Positions 12,898 to 20,305 of a stretch of DNA of 20,731 nucleotides are shown here, in pieces; the stretch's first letter is position 1, and the number at the start of each line of letters is the position of its first letter. Under the pieces are notes generated by a model. It ran no database searches and was not told where the DNA came from. It was given only the letters and a program-made list of their open reading frames with translations. Position numbers and translations under genes: made by a program. The stretch is from G020353235 sp035528295 (GTDB lineage: Bacteria > Chloroflexota > Dehalococcoidia > Dehalococcoidales > JAUYDJ01), in the NCBI GenBank assembly GCA_035528295.1, contig DATKYY010000074.1:1-20731 (forward strand), written 5' to 3'.

Positions 12898-15523
12898 TTT
12901 TAAGGCTTACGATTTCAAAGGGCTTTACCCGAAGCCTTATTTTTCTGCCCCGTGTTTTAATTTCCCGGTCTGGCTCGGCCTCTTCTTCCAAGAGGTTGGC
13001 TATTTTTACCGAGCTGGGTTCCCTGAAGAGGGTGATTTCGCCGGTGGTTCTTTCCCCCTTGGTCTCAAAAAACCGCAAGATTACCTCATCGCTATCTTCC
13101 GCCTTTTTGAACGCCACCAGAATAAGATTCTCCGGTTTCAAGCCGACAAAGGAAAAGCGGTAAGGAAGACTGCCCCTTCTTTTTTCCAGCGGCAATTGAA
13201 AACCGAATAAGCCGTAATTGAATTCATAAGCCGGCTTGAAAGAATTAGCCTCTTTCCAGTCCTTCCGATGAGGGAAGAGGGAATACTCAAAGGTATAATT
13301 CTTGAATTCCTGGGCGTCAGGGGTGGGGATAGCCGGACCGGTAATCCCGTCGGAAGCGAGCATCAATATACTCCGCAGCAGGGTCAAATAAATATTGCCG
13401 TCCCTTACCTCATGCTCGGGCAGCCCTTTATTGATTAGAGTTACCCCCTTTTCTTTGTCGGAATAGTCAACCCAGTTCAAGGCGGGATAGATTCCGGAGG
13501 GTTTTTCCACCCATTTACTTTTAGGATTTGCGTAATATTGATTAACCGGGCGTGTTATTACCCCGAATTGGGTTTCAGATTGATACCGGGGTGAGTTTAT
13601 CTTGGTGGAAAACTTCGCCCTTATGCGCACCTGGGGGTGCTGATTGTCAACATTGGTCACAAAATCGATTCGGGGTATCTCATTATAGATTATTATCTTC
13701 TTGTGAAGAGAGAGATACTTGTGACGCCATAAAAGGGGCCTTAGTTTCTTCAAAAGCCGGTAAGGCCACCTCAGTGAATAAAATTCGCTTTCAATGTTAA
13801 TTACTCTCCGTAGCGGCGTTTTAGTAATTCGGAAACTCTTCATTCTGAATTTACCGAAGGTTATGCCTTCCTCGCCTCCTTCGGTACCTAAAGGCTGGTC
13901 CAAATTCTGGCGATGATAATAGAGGTCCCCGATCTCTTCGTCCAGAACCAGTTCATTTCCTCTGAGCAACCGCTCCCCATCCTGAAAAACATCAATCAGG
14001 CCATTGGAAGGGTCCACCCTGACCCTGAAGAACTGGTTTTGAATAGTATTGCCGGTAATCTTGATTTTGGGGACTTCATAACCACGCGGGTTTCGCCTCA
14101 AGATTTTATAGGTGCGGTACCCAAAAGCGGGCACCGTAGCCACAAAACCAAGCTTGACCGTCTGGTAGGAATCGTCAGCATAGCGGGTAAACTCCAGAAT
14201 CTCAACTTCTATTTCCTCTCTCCCCGTTCTCAGCCCACCGATTCTCTTTATTTTCCTCTTATCAAAGCCAATCTCTACCTCCACCCAGTTTTTTACCTCC
14301 CAGGAGAGGGGGTTAAAGACAATAATATCTTCCTCAACCTGTAAATTTTGGGAAATAACCGAGGTAAAATTATACAGAAATTGATAGAGGTGGGTTTGAA
14401 GATACTCGAAATTATGGCTGGCTTCCTCGTAAGCCTCATCCATGCCCGTCCCGGGGGCAACATCATGAAAAGCCCCCCACAGCACCTTCCGCCAGTTATC
14501 TTTCAACTCATAGGTAGGGTAAGGAATATCCAGTAACCAGGCAATGGTAGCCCACTTCTCACACACCAGCAGCAGGTTTTCATATTTTCTCAAGGCCTGC
14601 TTTATCCAGATTCGGCTGGAACAAACGCTGGGGAATACCTGAGAATACCTCCCGGAATAGAGTTCCCCGCGCTGGGTTTGCAGCCCATCTGTTGCCTCTT
14701 CCAGCTGGGCAAAAAACTCGGATACATTGGCAATTTTCATCCGCGAGTCCTGATGAGCCTTGTTCCACTTGTTCACCACCCTAAAGATTTCAGGCTGGGG
14801 AGGTATTGAGCCGCTACCGGAGGGCATTAAAATATGATGACTGGCGGCCACCGCTTTAAGTATCTTGAAATTTTCTTCAAGCTTGGGAAACTCAAGCCCG
14901 GCCCGATAGCCGAGGGGCATCCAGTGGGTCAAGATTTTGCTTCCGTCTGATCCCTGCCACCAGAATTCAGATGGTTTATCCCGGTTTGCCCCGCGGCGAA
15001 AGGCAAAATACTTATAACCCGATTTTTTATAGATCTGGGGCATCTGGGCATTATAGCCGAAGCTGTCTGCCCCCCACATAACCGGGACATCAACCCCGAA
15101 TTTTTCTCTGGCATACCTCTTCCCGAAAAATATCTCCCTGACCAGGGTTTCCCCACCGGGAATCATGGTGTCCGCCATCAAATACTCGCCGCCGGCGATT
15201 TCAATCTTACCCGCCTGAATACTGGCGGCGATTCGGTCATACAGGTACGGGTTTCTTCTCTCAATTTCTTCCAGTAGCGCCGTCTGCTCAATTAGAAACT
15301 TGTAATTCCGGTTTTCCGTCAGGTCCAGGGCCTGCTTCATGATGATATCAATGTTGATATAGAGGTAGTCTTCCCTGCTCAGCGCCCAGACGGCGTCATA
15401 ATGGGTATGAGGAACCAGGTATATTGTGTACGTGGCTAACCTCCAGCCATATTTTAACCGGTTTACGGCGCCTGCTCCCGTACCCGGCGGTAAATATATC
15501 CCGAACTTTGAGGTATTATACAA
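12887..15523 (-). CDS. Glycoside hydrolase family 38 alpha-mannosidase
   Basis: Up to 878 residues, typical of cytosolic GH38 enzymes that remove alpha-mannosyl residues with a zinc-dependent retaining mechanism. The N-terminal catalytic barrel has LVPHTHYDAVW (H39, H41, D43, the zinc motif), WGADSFGYNAQMPQI with the nucleophile D153, and WGAFHDVAPGTG (H353, zinc ligand in family terms). The middle helical domain and the beta-sandwich C-terminal domains follow. No signal peptide is seen, so it is probably cytoplasmic. The coordinates use the TTG at 15523, but a TATAAT promoter box at 15520-15515 overlaps it and it has no Shine-Dalgarno sequence. An ACG at 15433 sits exactly where family members start and has GGAGG 6 nt upstream, giving an 848-residue protein. 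It overlaps the glycerate kinase end by 11 bp. Confidence 0.9.
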   Translation of the reverse strand: MYNTSKFGIYLPPGTGAGAVNRLKYGWRLATYTIYLVPHTHYDAVWALSREDYLYINIDIIMKQALDLTENRNYKFLIEQTALLEEIERRNPYLYDRIAASIQAGKIEIAGGEYLMADTMIPGGETLVREIFFGKRYAREKFGVDVPVMWGADSFGYNAQMPQIYKKSGYKYFAFRRGANRDKPSEFWWQGSDGSKILTHWMPLGYRAGLEFPKLEENFKILKAVAASHHILMPSGSGSIPPQPEIFRVVNKWNKAHQDSRMKIANVSEFFAQLEEATDGLQTQRGELYSGRYSQVFPSVCSSRIWIKQALRKYENLLLVCEKWATIAWLLDIPYPTYELKDNWRKVLWGAFHDVAPGTGMDEAYEEASHNFEYLQTHLYQFLYNFTSVISQNLQVEEDIIVFNPLSWEVKNWVEVEIGFDKRKIKRIGGLRTGREEIEVEILEFTRYADDSYQTVKLGFVATVPAFGYRTYKILRRNPRGYEVPKIKITGNTIQNQFFRVRVDPSNGLIDVFQDGERLLRGNELVLDEEIGDLYYHRQNLDQPLGTEGGEEGITFGKFRMKSFRITKTPLRRVINIESEFYSLRWPYRLLKKLRPLLWRHKYLSLHKKIIIYNEIPRIDFVTNVDNQHPQVRIRAKFSTKINSPRYQSETQFGVITRPVNQYYANPKSKWVEKPSGIYPALNWVDYSDKEKGVTLINKGLPEHEVRDGNIYLTLLRSILMLASDGITGPAIPTPDAQEFKNYTFEYSLFPHRKDWKEANSFKPAYEFNYGLFGFQLPLEKRRGSLPYRFSFVGLKPENLILVAFKKAEDSDEVILRFFETKGERTTGEITLFREPSSVKIANLLEEEAEPDREIKTRGRKIRLRVKPFEIVSLKIKF
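15515..15520 (-). promoter_or_regulatory. -10 box of the alpha-mannosidase gene
   Basis: TATAAT on the minus strand (15520-15515). No strong -35 was identified. If used, transcription starts near 15508, downstream of the first possible TTG start codon, which favours an internal start for the protein. Confidence 0.35.
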
Positions 15524-15547
15524 TGGGCTCTAACCCGAAAGCCAATG

Positions 15548-15576
15548 TTGCTTTTAGCTTCTGAGGTAAGTATTAT
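15548..15576 (+). promoter_or_regulatory. Promoter of the ferritin-like/VIT1 gene and biotin genes
   Basis: TTGCTT (15548-15553) and TATTAT (15571-15576) are 17 bp apart, giving a predicted start near 15583. It may drive the whole plus-strand block as far as 18208, since the genes overlap or are closely spaced. Confidence 0.45.
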
Positions 15577-15596
15577 ATCTATATTATTTCGCAGAA

Positions 15597-15632
15597 ATAT
15601 GCTCAGCGATAGCATATATCGGGAAACGATAT
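15597..15632 (+). promoter_or_regulatory. Overlapping palindromes in the leader of the iron transporter gene
   Basis: ATATGCT/AGCATAT (15597-15603 with 15611-15617, 7-nt loop) overlaps ATATCG/CGATAT (15616-15621 with 15627-15632, 5-nt loop). They share the bases at 15616-15617, so the two stems exclude each other in part. They lie just after the predicted transcription start, where an operator for a metal-responsive repressor or a small RNA switch could sit. No known Fur, DtxR or Irr box was recognised. Confidence 0.35.
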
Positions 15633-15648
15633 TGATTGGACTCAGACG

Positions 15649-16518
15649 ATGCTGGACCAGAAAATAAAAAACAGGCTTTTAGCGGCGCAAAAGAATGAAA
15701 TCACCGAGCATTTCCTCTACCGCAAGCTGTCCCGGAGCATAAAAGACGCCCATAACAGCGGCGTCCTGAAGCAAATTTCAGACGACGAGCTAAAACACTA
15801 CCACGCCTGGCAGAAATACACCGACAAAGATATCGAGCCAGACCGGTTTAAGATATGGCTCTACTATGTCATCTCCAGGATACTGGGGCTGACCTTCGGC
15901 ATAAAGCTGATGGAGCAGGGGGAAAGCAAGGCGGAAGCCAACTATAAGGAACTGGCCCGGTTTGTACCGCAGGCTATCGAGATTGCCCGGGATGAAGAAA
16001 GGCATGAAAAAGAGCTTATCCGCCTAATCGACGAAGAGCGGCTCAAGTATACCGGCGATATGGTCCGCGGCTTGAACGTAGCCCTGATTGAGCTTACCGG
16101 CGTGGTGGCCGGGCTGACCTTCGCCCTGCAGGAGAAAACAATCATTATCGTGGCCGGACTCATCGCCGGAATCAGCATGTCGCTCTCCGTAGCTGGCACC
16201 GAATATATCGCCACCAAGTCAGCAGGCGGTCCCCACAGCCCGATAAAAGCCGTATTCTATGGCGGGCTGACCAATCTCATCACGGCGCTGTTTTTAATAT
16301 TTCCCTATTTCATCTTCGCCAATGTGTATTTATCCCTCGGCTTTATGATTCTAAACGCCGTTATCGTGATCTGGTTTTTCAGCTTTTATATCTCGGTAGC
16401 CAGGGAAATCTCCTTCCGAAAGAGGTTCACCGAGATGACACTGATCGGCCTGGGCATAGCCGCTCTATCTTTTGTTATCGGATTCCTGGTAAGAACATCC
16501 TTACATATTGAGATATAG
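15649..16518 (+). CDS. Ferritin-like / VIT1-CCC1 fusion membrane protein (MbfA-like iron transporter)
   Basis: A 289-residue protein in two parts. Residues 1-135 are a ferritin-like (rubrerythrin-type) helical bundle with the paired ExxH diiron motifs E47-LKH50 and E116-ERH119, plus E17/E20 as likely further ligands. Residues 140-289 form a VIT1/CCC1 transporter domain with about five membrane segments and the signature AGISMSLSVAGTEYIATKSAGG (E185). The same layout is known in MbfA, which exports iron or manganese and protects against iron and peroxide stress. The ATG at 15649 has only a weak GGA upstream. It is followed at once by the biotin ligase gene, 19 bp to its ATG. Regulation by iron is plausible from the palindromes upstream but not shown. 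The transported metal could also be manganese. Confidence 0.85.
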   Translation: MLDQKIKNRLLAAQKNEITEHFLYRKLSRSIKDAHNSGVLKQISDDELKHYHAWQKYTDKDIEPDRFKIWLYYVISRILGLTFGIKLMEQGESKAEANYKELARFVPQAIEIARDEERHEKELIRLIDEERLKYTGDMVRGLNVALIELTGVVAGLTFALQEKTIIIVAGLIAGISMSLSVAGTEYIATKSAGGPHSPIKAVFYGGLTNLITALFLIFPYFIFANVYLSLGFMILNAVIVIWFFSFYISVAREISFRKRFTEMTLIGLGIAALSFVIGFLVRTSLHIEI

Positions 16519-16537
16519 CCAAGAAGCCATTCAGCCT

Positions 16538-17356
16538 ATGACTAGAAAACAAATTCCGAGCACCGGACTACTCAGAGATTACGCTTCCAGAAACCCGGGC
16601 ACTCTGCTTATCGGGAGGCGTGTCCTTCACTATGAAGAGGTTGCCTCAACCCAGGACATCGCCCGCAAACTGGCCCGACAGGGGGCAGAGGAAGGCACTG
16701 TCGTCATTGCCGAGAAACAAACCGGGGGCAGGGGGCGGCGGGGAAGAAGCTGGACATCACCGGACGGTGGCCTGTATCTTTCCATCATATTGCGCCCCAA
16801 TCTTGAACCGGCACGGGCCATTCAGCTCCCCCTGGTTGCCGGGGTGGCGGTAGCCAGGGCGATTAACAAAGTAACCACCCTTCAGCCGAGGCTGAAATGG
16901 CCCAACGATATTATCATTGCCGGGAAGAAGGTGGGGGGAATATTAACCGAGACCAGCACCAAAAAGGGTAAAATAGACCACACTGTTCTCGGTATCGGCC
17001 TGAACGTGAACACGGCCCGGTCGCTTTTCCCGGAGGCAATAAGGGAGACAGCCACTTCTTTGGCCGAAGAAGGCGGCCAGAATGTTTCGCCGCTAGAGCT
17101 GCTGCAGTGCCTTTTCCGCGAGTTTGAGGCGCTCTACGTCGAGTTTCTCGCCTGCGGATTCGATAAAATAAGGGAACAATGGAAAGCGATGAGCAACACC
17201 ATCGGCTCCCGGGTGAAGATAGACAGTGGCGGGGCAGAAATAGAGGGAGAAGCCCTGGATATAGATAGCGAGGGCTTTTTGCTGTTAAGAAGGGGAAATG
17301 GAAATGTAGAGCGGGTTATCAGCGGGGATGTATCCCCAACGACAACCAGATTATAA
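16538..17356 (+). CDS. birA: Biotin-[acetyl-CoA-carboxylase] ligase, class I (BirA without DNA-binding domain)
   Basis: A 272-residue enzyme that makes biotinyl-AMP and attaches biotin to the carboxyl-carrier protein of acetyl-CoA carboxylase and similar enzymes. Motifs are STQ (38-40), GGRGRRGRSW (63-72, the adenylate loop), KWPND (120-124), KKVGGILTE and VLGIGLNVN; the C-terminal SH3-like domain follows (IGSRVKIDSGG). The N-terminal helix-turn-helix of bifunctional BirA is absent, so it should not repress transcription. ATG 16538 is preferred; a longer reading from TTG 16508 would overlap the stop of the iron-transporter gene. The next gene is the biotin transporter BioY, 22 bp on. With no biotin synthesis genes in the window, the pair suggests biotin uptake and use. 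Confidence 0.93.
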   Translation: MTRKQIPSTGLLRDYASRNPGTLLIGRRVLHYEEVASTQDIARKLARQGAEEGTVVIAEKQTGGRGRRGRSWTSPDGGLYLSIILRPNLEPARAIQLPLVAGVAVARAINKVTTLQPRLKWPNDIIIAGKKVGGILTETSTKKGKIDHTVLGIGLNVNTARSLFPEAIRETATSLAEEGGQNVSPLELLQCLFREFEALYVEFLACGFDKIREQWKAMSNTIGSRVKIDSGGAEIEGEALDIDSEGFLLLRRGNGNVERVISGDVSPTTTRL

Positions 17357-17378
17357 AGTCATAAGAAGGGAGACAATA

Positions 17379-18023
17379 ATGGCCGTAAGTACTTGGGAAA
17401 GATGGCAGATGACACGATACAGTGCCTACCGCTGGCGGGATGAGCTGAGCCTAATCAAGAAGATAGCTCTGGTAATAGGCATGGCGGCGATTACCGGACT
17501 GGCTGCCCAGGTCCGGGTCCCACTGCCCTGGACACCGGTGCCCATTACCGGGCAAACCCTGGCCGCATTGCTGGCGGGCGTTCTCCTCGGGCGATGGTAC
17601 GGCGGGCTGAGCATGGCCATTTACGCCGGGCTTGGCGCCGCCGGTCTGGTCTGGTTTAGCGGCTGGTCAGGCGGGATTGGCCACCTTGCCGGTCCAACCG
17701 GGGGCTATATCGTTGGCTTCATACTGGCCGCCCTGTTTTTGGGCTATGTTAGCAATAAATACCCGAAGGCAAGAAGCCTGCCGGCTATGCTGGGCTTGAT
17801 GCTCTTTGCCGACTTTGTTTTAATCTATGTTCCGGGACTGCTGCAACTGCATCTATGGCTGAACCTGGTCAGGGGGCAAACCACCAGTTTATACCAGGTG
17901 CTGGGCATGGGGCTTTTCCCCTTTGTCGTCGGTGATTTAATCAAGGTGATTACCGCCGCCGGAATTGCCTGGCTGGTAATCCCCAGGCCGGTTGCGCCTA
18001 AAGGAGGAACCTTGCAATGCTGA
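17379..18023 (+). CDS. bioY: BioY, biotin-binding S-component of an ECF transporter
   Basis: A 214-residue membrane protein that captures biotin and works with the shared EcfA/EcfT module, or alone, to import it. The family core is clear: LPWTPVPITGQTLAALLAGVLLG, then YAGLGAAGLVWFSGW and GGIGHLAGPTGGYIVGFILAALFLG. About six membrane segments are predicted between residues 25 and 210. The ATG at 17379 is chosen because AAGGGAG lies 6-8 nt upstream; an earlier in-frame ATG at 17328 lies inside the biotin ligase gene and has no such site. No ecfA or ecfT is in the window. The stop overlaps the start of the next small gene (ATGCTGA), pointing to translational coupling. Confidence 0.93.
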   Translation: MAVSTWERWQMTRYSAYRWRDELSLIKKIALVIGMAAITGLAAQVRVPLPWTPVPITGQTLAALLAGVLLGRWYGGLSMAIYAGLGAAGLVWFSGWSGGIGHLAGPTGGYIVGFILAALFLGYVSNKYPKARSLPAMLGLMLFADFVLIYVPGLLQLHLWLNLVRGQTTSLYQVLGMGLFPFVVGDLIKVITAAGIAWLVIPRPVAPKGGTLQC

Positions 18024-18208
18024 GGAATTTTTTGTGGCTGATGGGTATCTCCGCCGGGGCTTTTGTGGTCAGTGTCCTCGCCCACAACCTGATAAGCGGC
18101 TGGTTCGGGATAGAAGAGCCCGTCTTTTTCATTATCGCCGTTATTCTCTGCCCGGCCGCCTTCATCGTGGGGGCGGTGGGCAGCATCATCGCCATCATCA
18201 AACGGTAA
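18017..18208 (+). CDS. Small two-helix membrane protein coupled to BioY
   Basis: A 63-residue protein with two hydrophobic segments, about residues 5-24 and 36-60, joined by a short loop (ISGWFGIEEP) and ending in a single basic tail (IKR). Its ATG overlaps the BioY stop in ATGCTGA, and AAAGGAGG (18000-18007) lies 9 nt upstream, so it is surely translated and probably coupled to BioY. I do not recognise it. A role as a small partner or stabiliser of the biotin transporter is an attractive guess only. It converges on the HtpX gene with an 11-bp overlap of coding ends. Confidence 0.72.
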   Translation: MLRNFLWLMGISAGAFVVSVLAHNLISGWFGIEEPVFFIIAVILCPAAFIVGAVGSIIAIIKR

Positions 18209-19163
18209 GCGTGGACAGGTGCTTTATCCTCTTGAGCATATTGGGGTGGGTGGTGAAAAGCTCCATCAACTTATGGGAAGCGCCCAGCCTGACCTGCTTC
18301 TGGCGTAGCGCCTGAAGCTCGCTATAATTGATGCTACCACTCATATCCTGATCAATCTGGGACAACTCCCTGATTTCATACCACGCCCGGGAGGGGTCGT
18401 TGACGAAGAAAGCCTTCACCCCCTCCACCCGTCTCAGTTCTGCCTTATTTTTAACGCGGGCATTCCCGTAGGCCAGCTTGTAGAGTGCCGTGGCCAGGTC
18501 ATGGGGCATATTGCCCAGCTGAACACTACCCATATCAGCGTAGTACTCCCGTATCCGCGAGCCGTAGAGCACCAGCAGATTGGTAATGAAATAGAGAATA
18601 AAGGCGCCCAGCCCAATCAGGGCGGCATAGCCACCACCCCCGCGGCGGCCACCCAAAGCCCCTCCCCACATCATACTGAAGGCAAGCCAGTAGAGCATCA
18701 GCGGTACCGCCGAAAGCAGGGTGATGATAGCCATATCGCGGTGCTTGATGTGCGCCATCTCGTGGCCCAAAACTGCCCTGAGCTCTTCCCGGCTGAGCAG
18801 CTTTAAGATGCCGCGGGTAACACAGACACGACCATCCCGCTGGGTCCGCCCGAAGGCAAAGGCGTTGGGCATGGAGAGCTGGGAGACGCCAACTTTTGGC
18901 TTGGGCAGACGGGATGCCTCAGCCAGTTCCGCCACCATCCGGTGTAGCTCCGGCTCCTCTTTTTCCGAAACCCACTTTACCTTCATTGTCCAGCCCACTA
19001 TCGCCGGGCCAATCAGGTACTGAAGGCCGATAAAACCAAAAGCGAGGACAATGTAGAACACGGCATTTCCCGCCCCCATATAGGTACCCAGACCGGTGAT
19101 GACACCGTAGAGAATAGCAAACATAAGCGCCACCAAGAGATACATCCTGGTTTGAAGCCACAT
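18198..19163 (-). CDS. htpX: HtpX-like membrane zinc metalloprotease (M48) with an EF-hand-like loop
   Basis: A 321-residue integral membrane protease of the HtpX family, which degrades damaged membrane proteins. Two N-terminal membrane segments (about 8-27 and 36-58) precede the catalytic part: MPNAFAFG, H134-EMAH138 (zinc ligands and base E135) and E206-YYAD, the third ligand region. Two more segments lie at 146-167 and 179-200. Residues 271-282 read D-Q-D-M-S-G-S-I-N-Y-S-E, matching the calcium-binding EF-hand loop at positions 1, 3, 5, 6, 8 and 12, in the cytoplasmic C-terminal part between AWYEIRELSQI and LQALRQKQV helices. This is unusual for HtpX. Start ATG 19163 has AAGGAGGGG upstream. 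The gene is monocistronic on this strand. Confidence 0.92.
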   Translation of the reverse strand: MWLQTRMYLLVALMFAILYGVITGLGTYMGAGNAVFYIVLAFGFIGLQYLIGPAIVGWTMKVKWVSEKEEPELHRMVAELAEASRLPKPKVGVSQLSMPNAFAFGRTQRDGRVCVTRGILKLLSREELRAVLGHEMAHIKHRDMAIITLLSAVPLMLYWLAFSMMWGGALGGRRGGGGYAALIGLGAFILYFITNLLVLYGSRIREYYADMGSVQLGNMPHDLATALYKLAYGNARVKNKAELRRVEGVKAFFVNDPSRAWYEIRELSQIDQDMSGSINYSELQALRQKQVRLGASHKLMELFTTHPNMLKRIKHLSTLTV

Positions 19164-19304
19164 ATTACCCCTCCTTCAAGGCGGCCACTGCTCTCTAATT
19201 ATAGAATAATAACCGGAAGCGGGCAATGTGCTCCGCATTTGCCAGCCGGAGCCAGTTTGGGTAGAATTGGGACATAGATTGGGGCATAGGAGGATAAACG
19301 CGGT

Positions 19305-20282
19305 ATGGCCAAGACAAAAGGGAATAAGCTCCGCTATAAGTCAGTCGAGATAACCGAGCTGACCAGAGGCATCGCCAATGATGTCACCGAGCTAATCGGC
19401 AATACCCCGCTGGTCAGGCTGAACCGGATTAGCCAGGGGGCAAAGGCAGAGGTGGTCGCCAAGCTGGAGTCGTTTAACCCTACCGGCAGCGTCAAAGACC
19501 GCATCGGCGTCGCCATGATTCTGGATGCTGAGGAGAAGGGGCTCATCAATAAAGATACCGTCATTGTGGAGCCCACCAGCGGCAACACCGGCATCGGCCT
19601 CGCCTTTGTCTGCGCCGCCCGCGGCTATAGGCTTATTATCACCATGCCCGACACCATGTCACTGGAGCGAAGAAAGCTTCTTGCCAGTCTGGGTGCCGAG
19701 CTGGTGCTCACCCCGGGAGCAGAAGGGATGCGGGGGGCAGTGAGCAGGGCTGAGGAGCTGGTCAAGCAAAACTCAGGCTACTTTATGCCCCAGCAGTTTA
19801 AAAACCCGGCCAACCCGGAGATACACCGGCTGACCACCGCCGAGGAAATCTGGCGGGACACCGAGGGCAGAGTCGATATCGTGGTCGCCGGCGTCGGCAC
19901 CGGCGGCACGATTACCGGGATAGCCGAGGTGCTCAAGGCAAGAAAGGCGGAATTTAAGGCGATTGCCGTTGAGCCGGCCGATTCCCCGGTTCTGTCCGGG
20001 GGAAAGCCGGGGCCGCATAAGATTCAGGGCATCGGCGCCGGCTTTATTCCCGATATCCTGAGAACAGACCTGATTGATGAAATCATCAAGGTCAGCTATG
20101 AAGATGCCCGGGCCACCGCCCGAAGACTGGCCAAAGAAGAAGGCATCCTGGTCGGTATTTCCTCGGGTGCGGCTACCTGGGCAGCGCTGGAAGCTGCCAA
20201 AAGGGATGAAAATAAAGCCAAGCTGATAGTGGTCATCCTGCCTGATACCGGAGAGCGTTATCTCTCCACCGAACTCTTCTAG
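19305..20282 (+). CDS. cysK: Cysteine synthase (O-acetylserine sulfhydrylase A)
   Basis: A 325-residue PLP enzyme that makes cysteine from O-acetylserine and sulfide. IGNTPLVRLN opens the catalytic domain; NPTGSVKDR carries the PLP lysine K64. TSGNTG at residues 91-96 binds the substrate carboxylate, GVGTGGTITG holds the PLP phosphate, and ISSGAA near the end contacts the pyridine nitrogen. About 25 basic N-terminal residues (MAKTKGNKLRYKS) precede the usual start of the family and have no obvious role. The ATG at 19305 follows AGGAGG with an 11-nt gap, rather wide. SurE follows 23 bp later on the same strand. Cystathionine beta-synthase-type family members look alike, but CysK is the better fit by length. 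Confidence 0.92.
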   Translation: MAKTKGNKLRYKSVEITELTRGIANDVTELIGNTPLVRLNRISQGAKAEVVAKLESFNPTGSVKDRIGVAMILDAEEKGLINKDTVIVEPTSGNTGIGLAFVCAARGYRLIITMPDTMSLERRKLLASLGAELVLTPGAEGMRGAVSRAEELVKQNSGYFMPQQFKNPANPEIHRLTTAEEIWRDTEGRVDIVVAGVGTGGTITGIAEVLKARKAEFKAIAVEPADSPVLSGGKPGPHKIQGIGAGFIPDILRTDLIDEIIKVSYEDARATARRLAKEEGILVGISSGAATWAALEAAKRDENKAKLIVVILPDTGERYLSTELF

Positions 20283-20305
20283 AATCTCTGCGGGAAAAGC
20301 CAATT

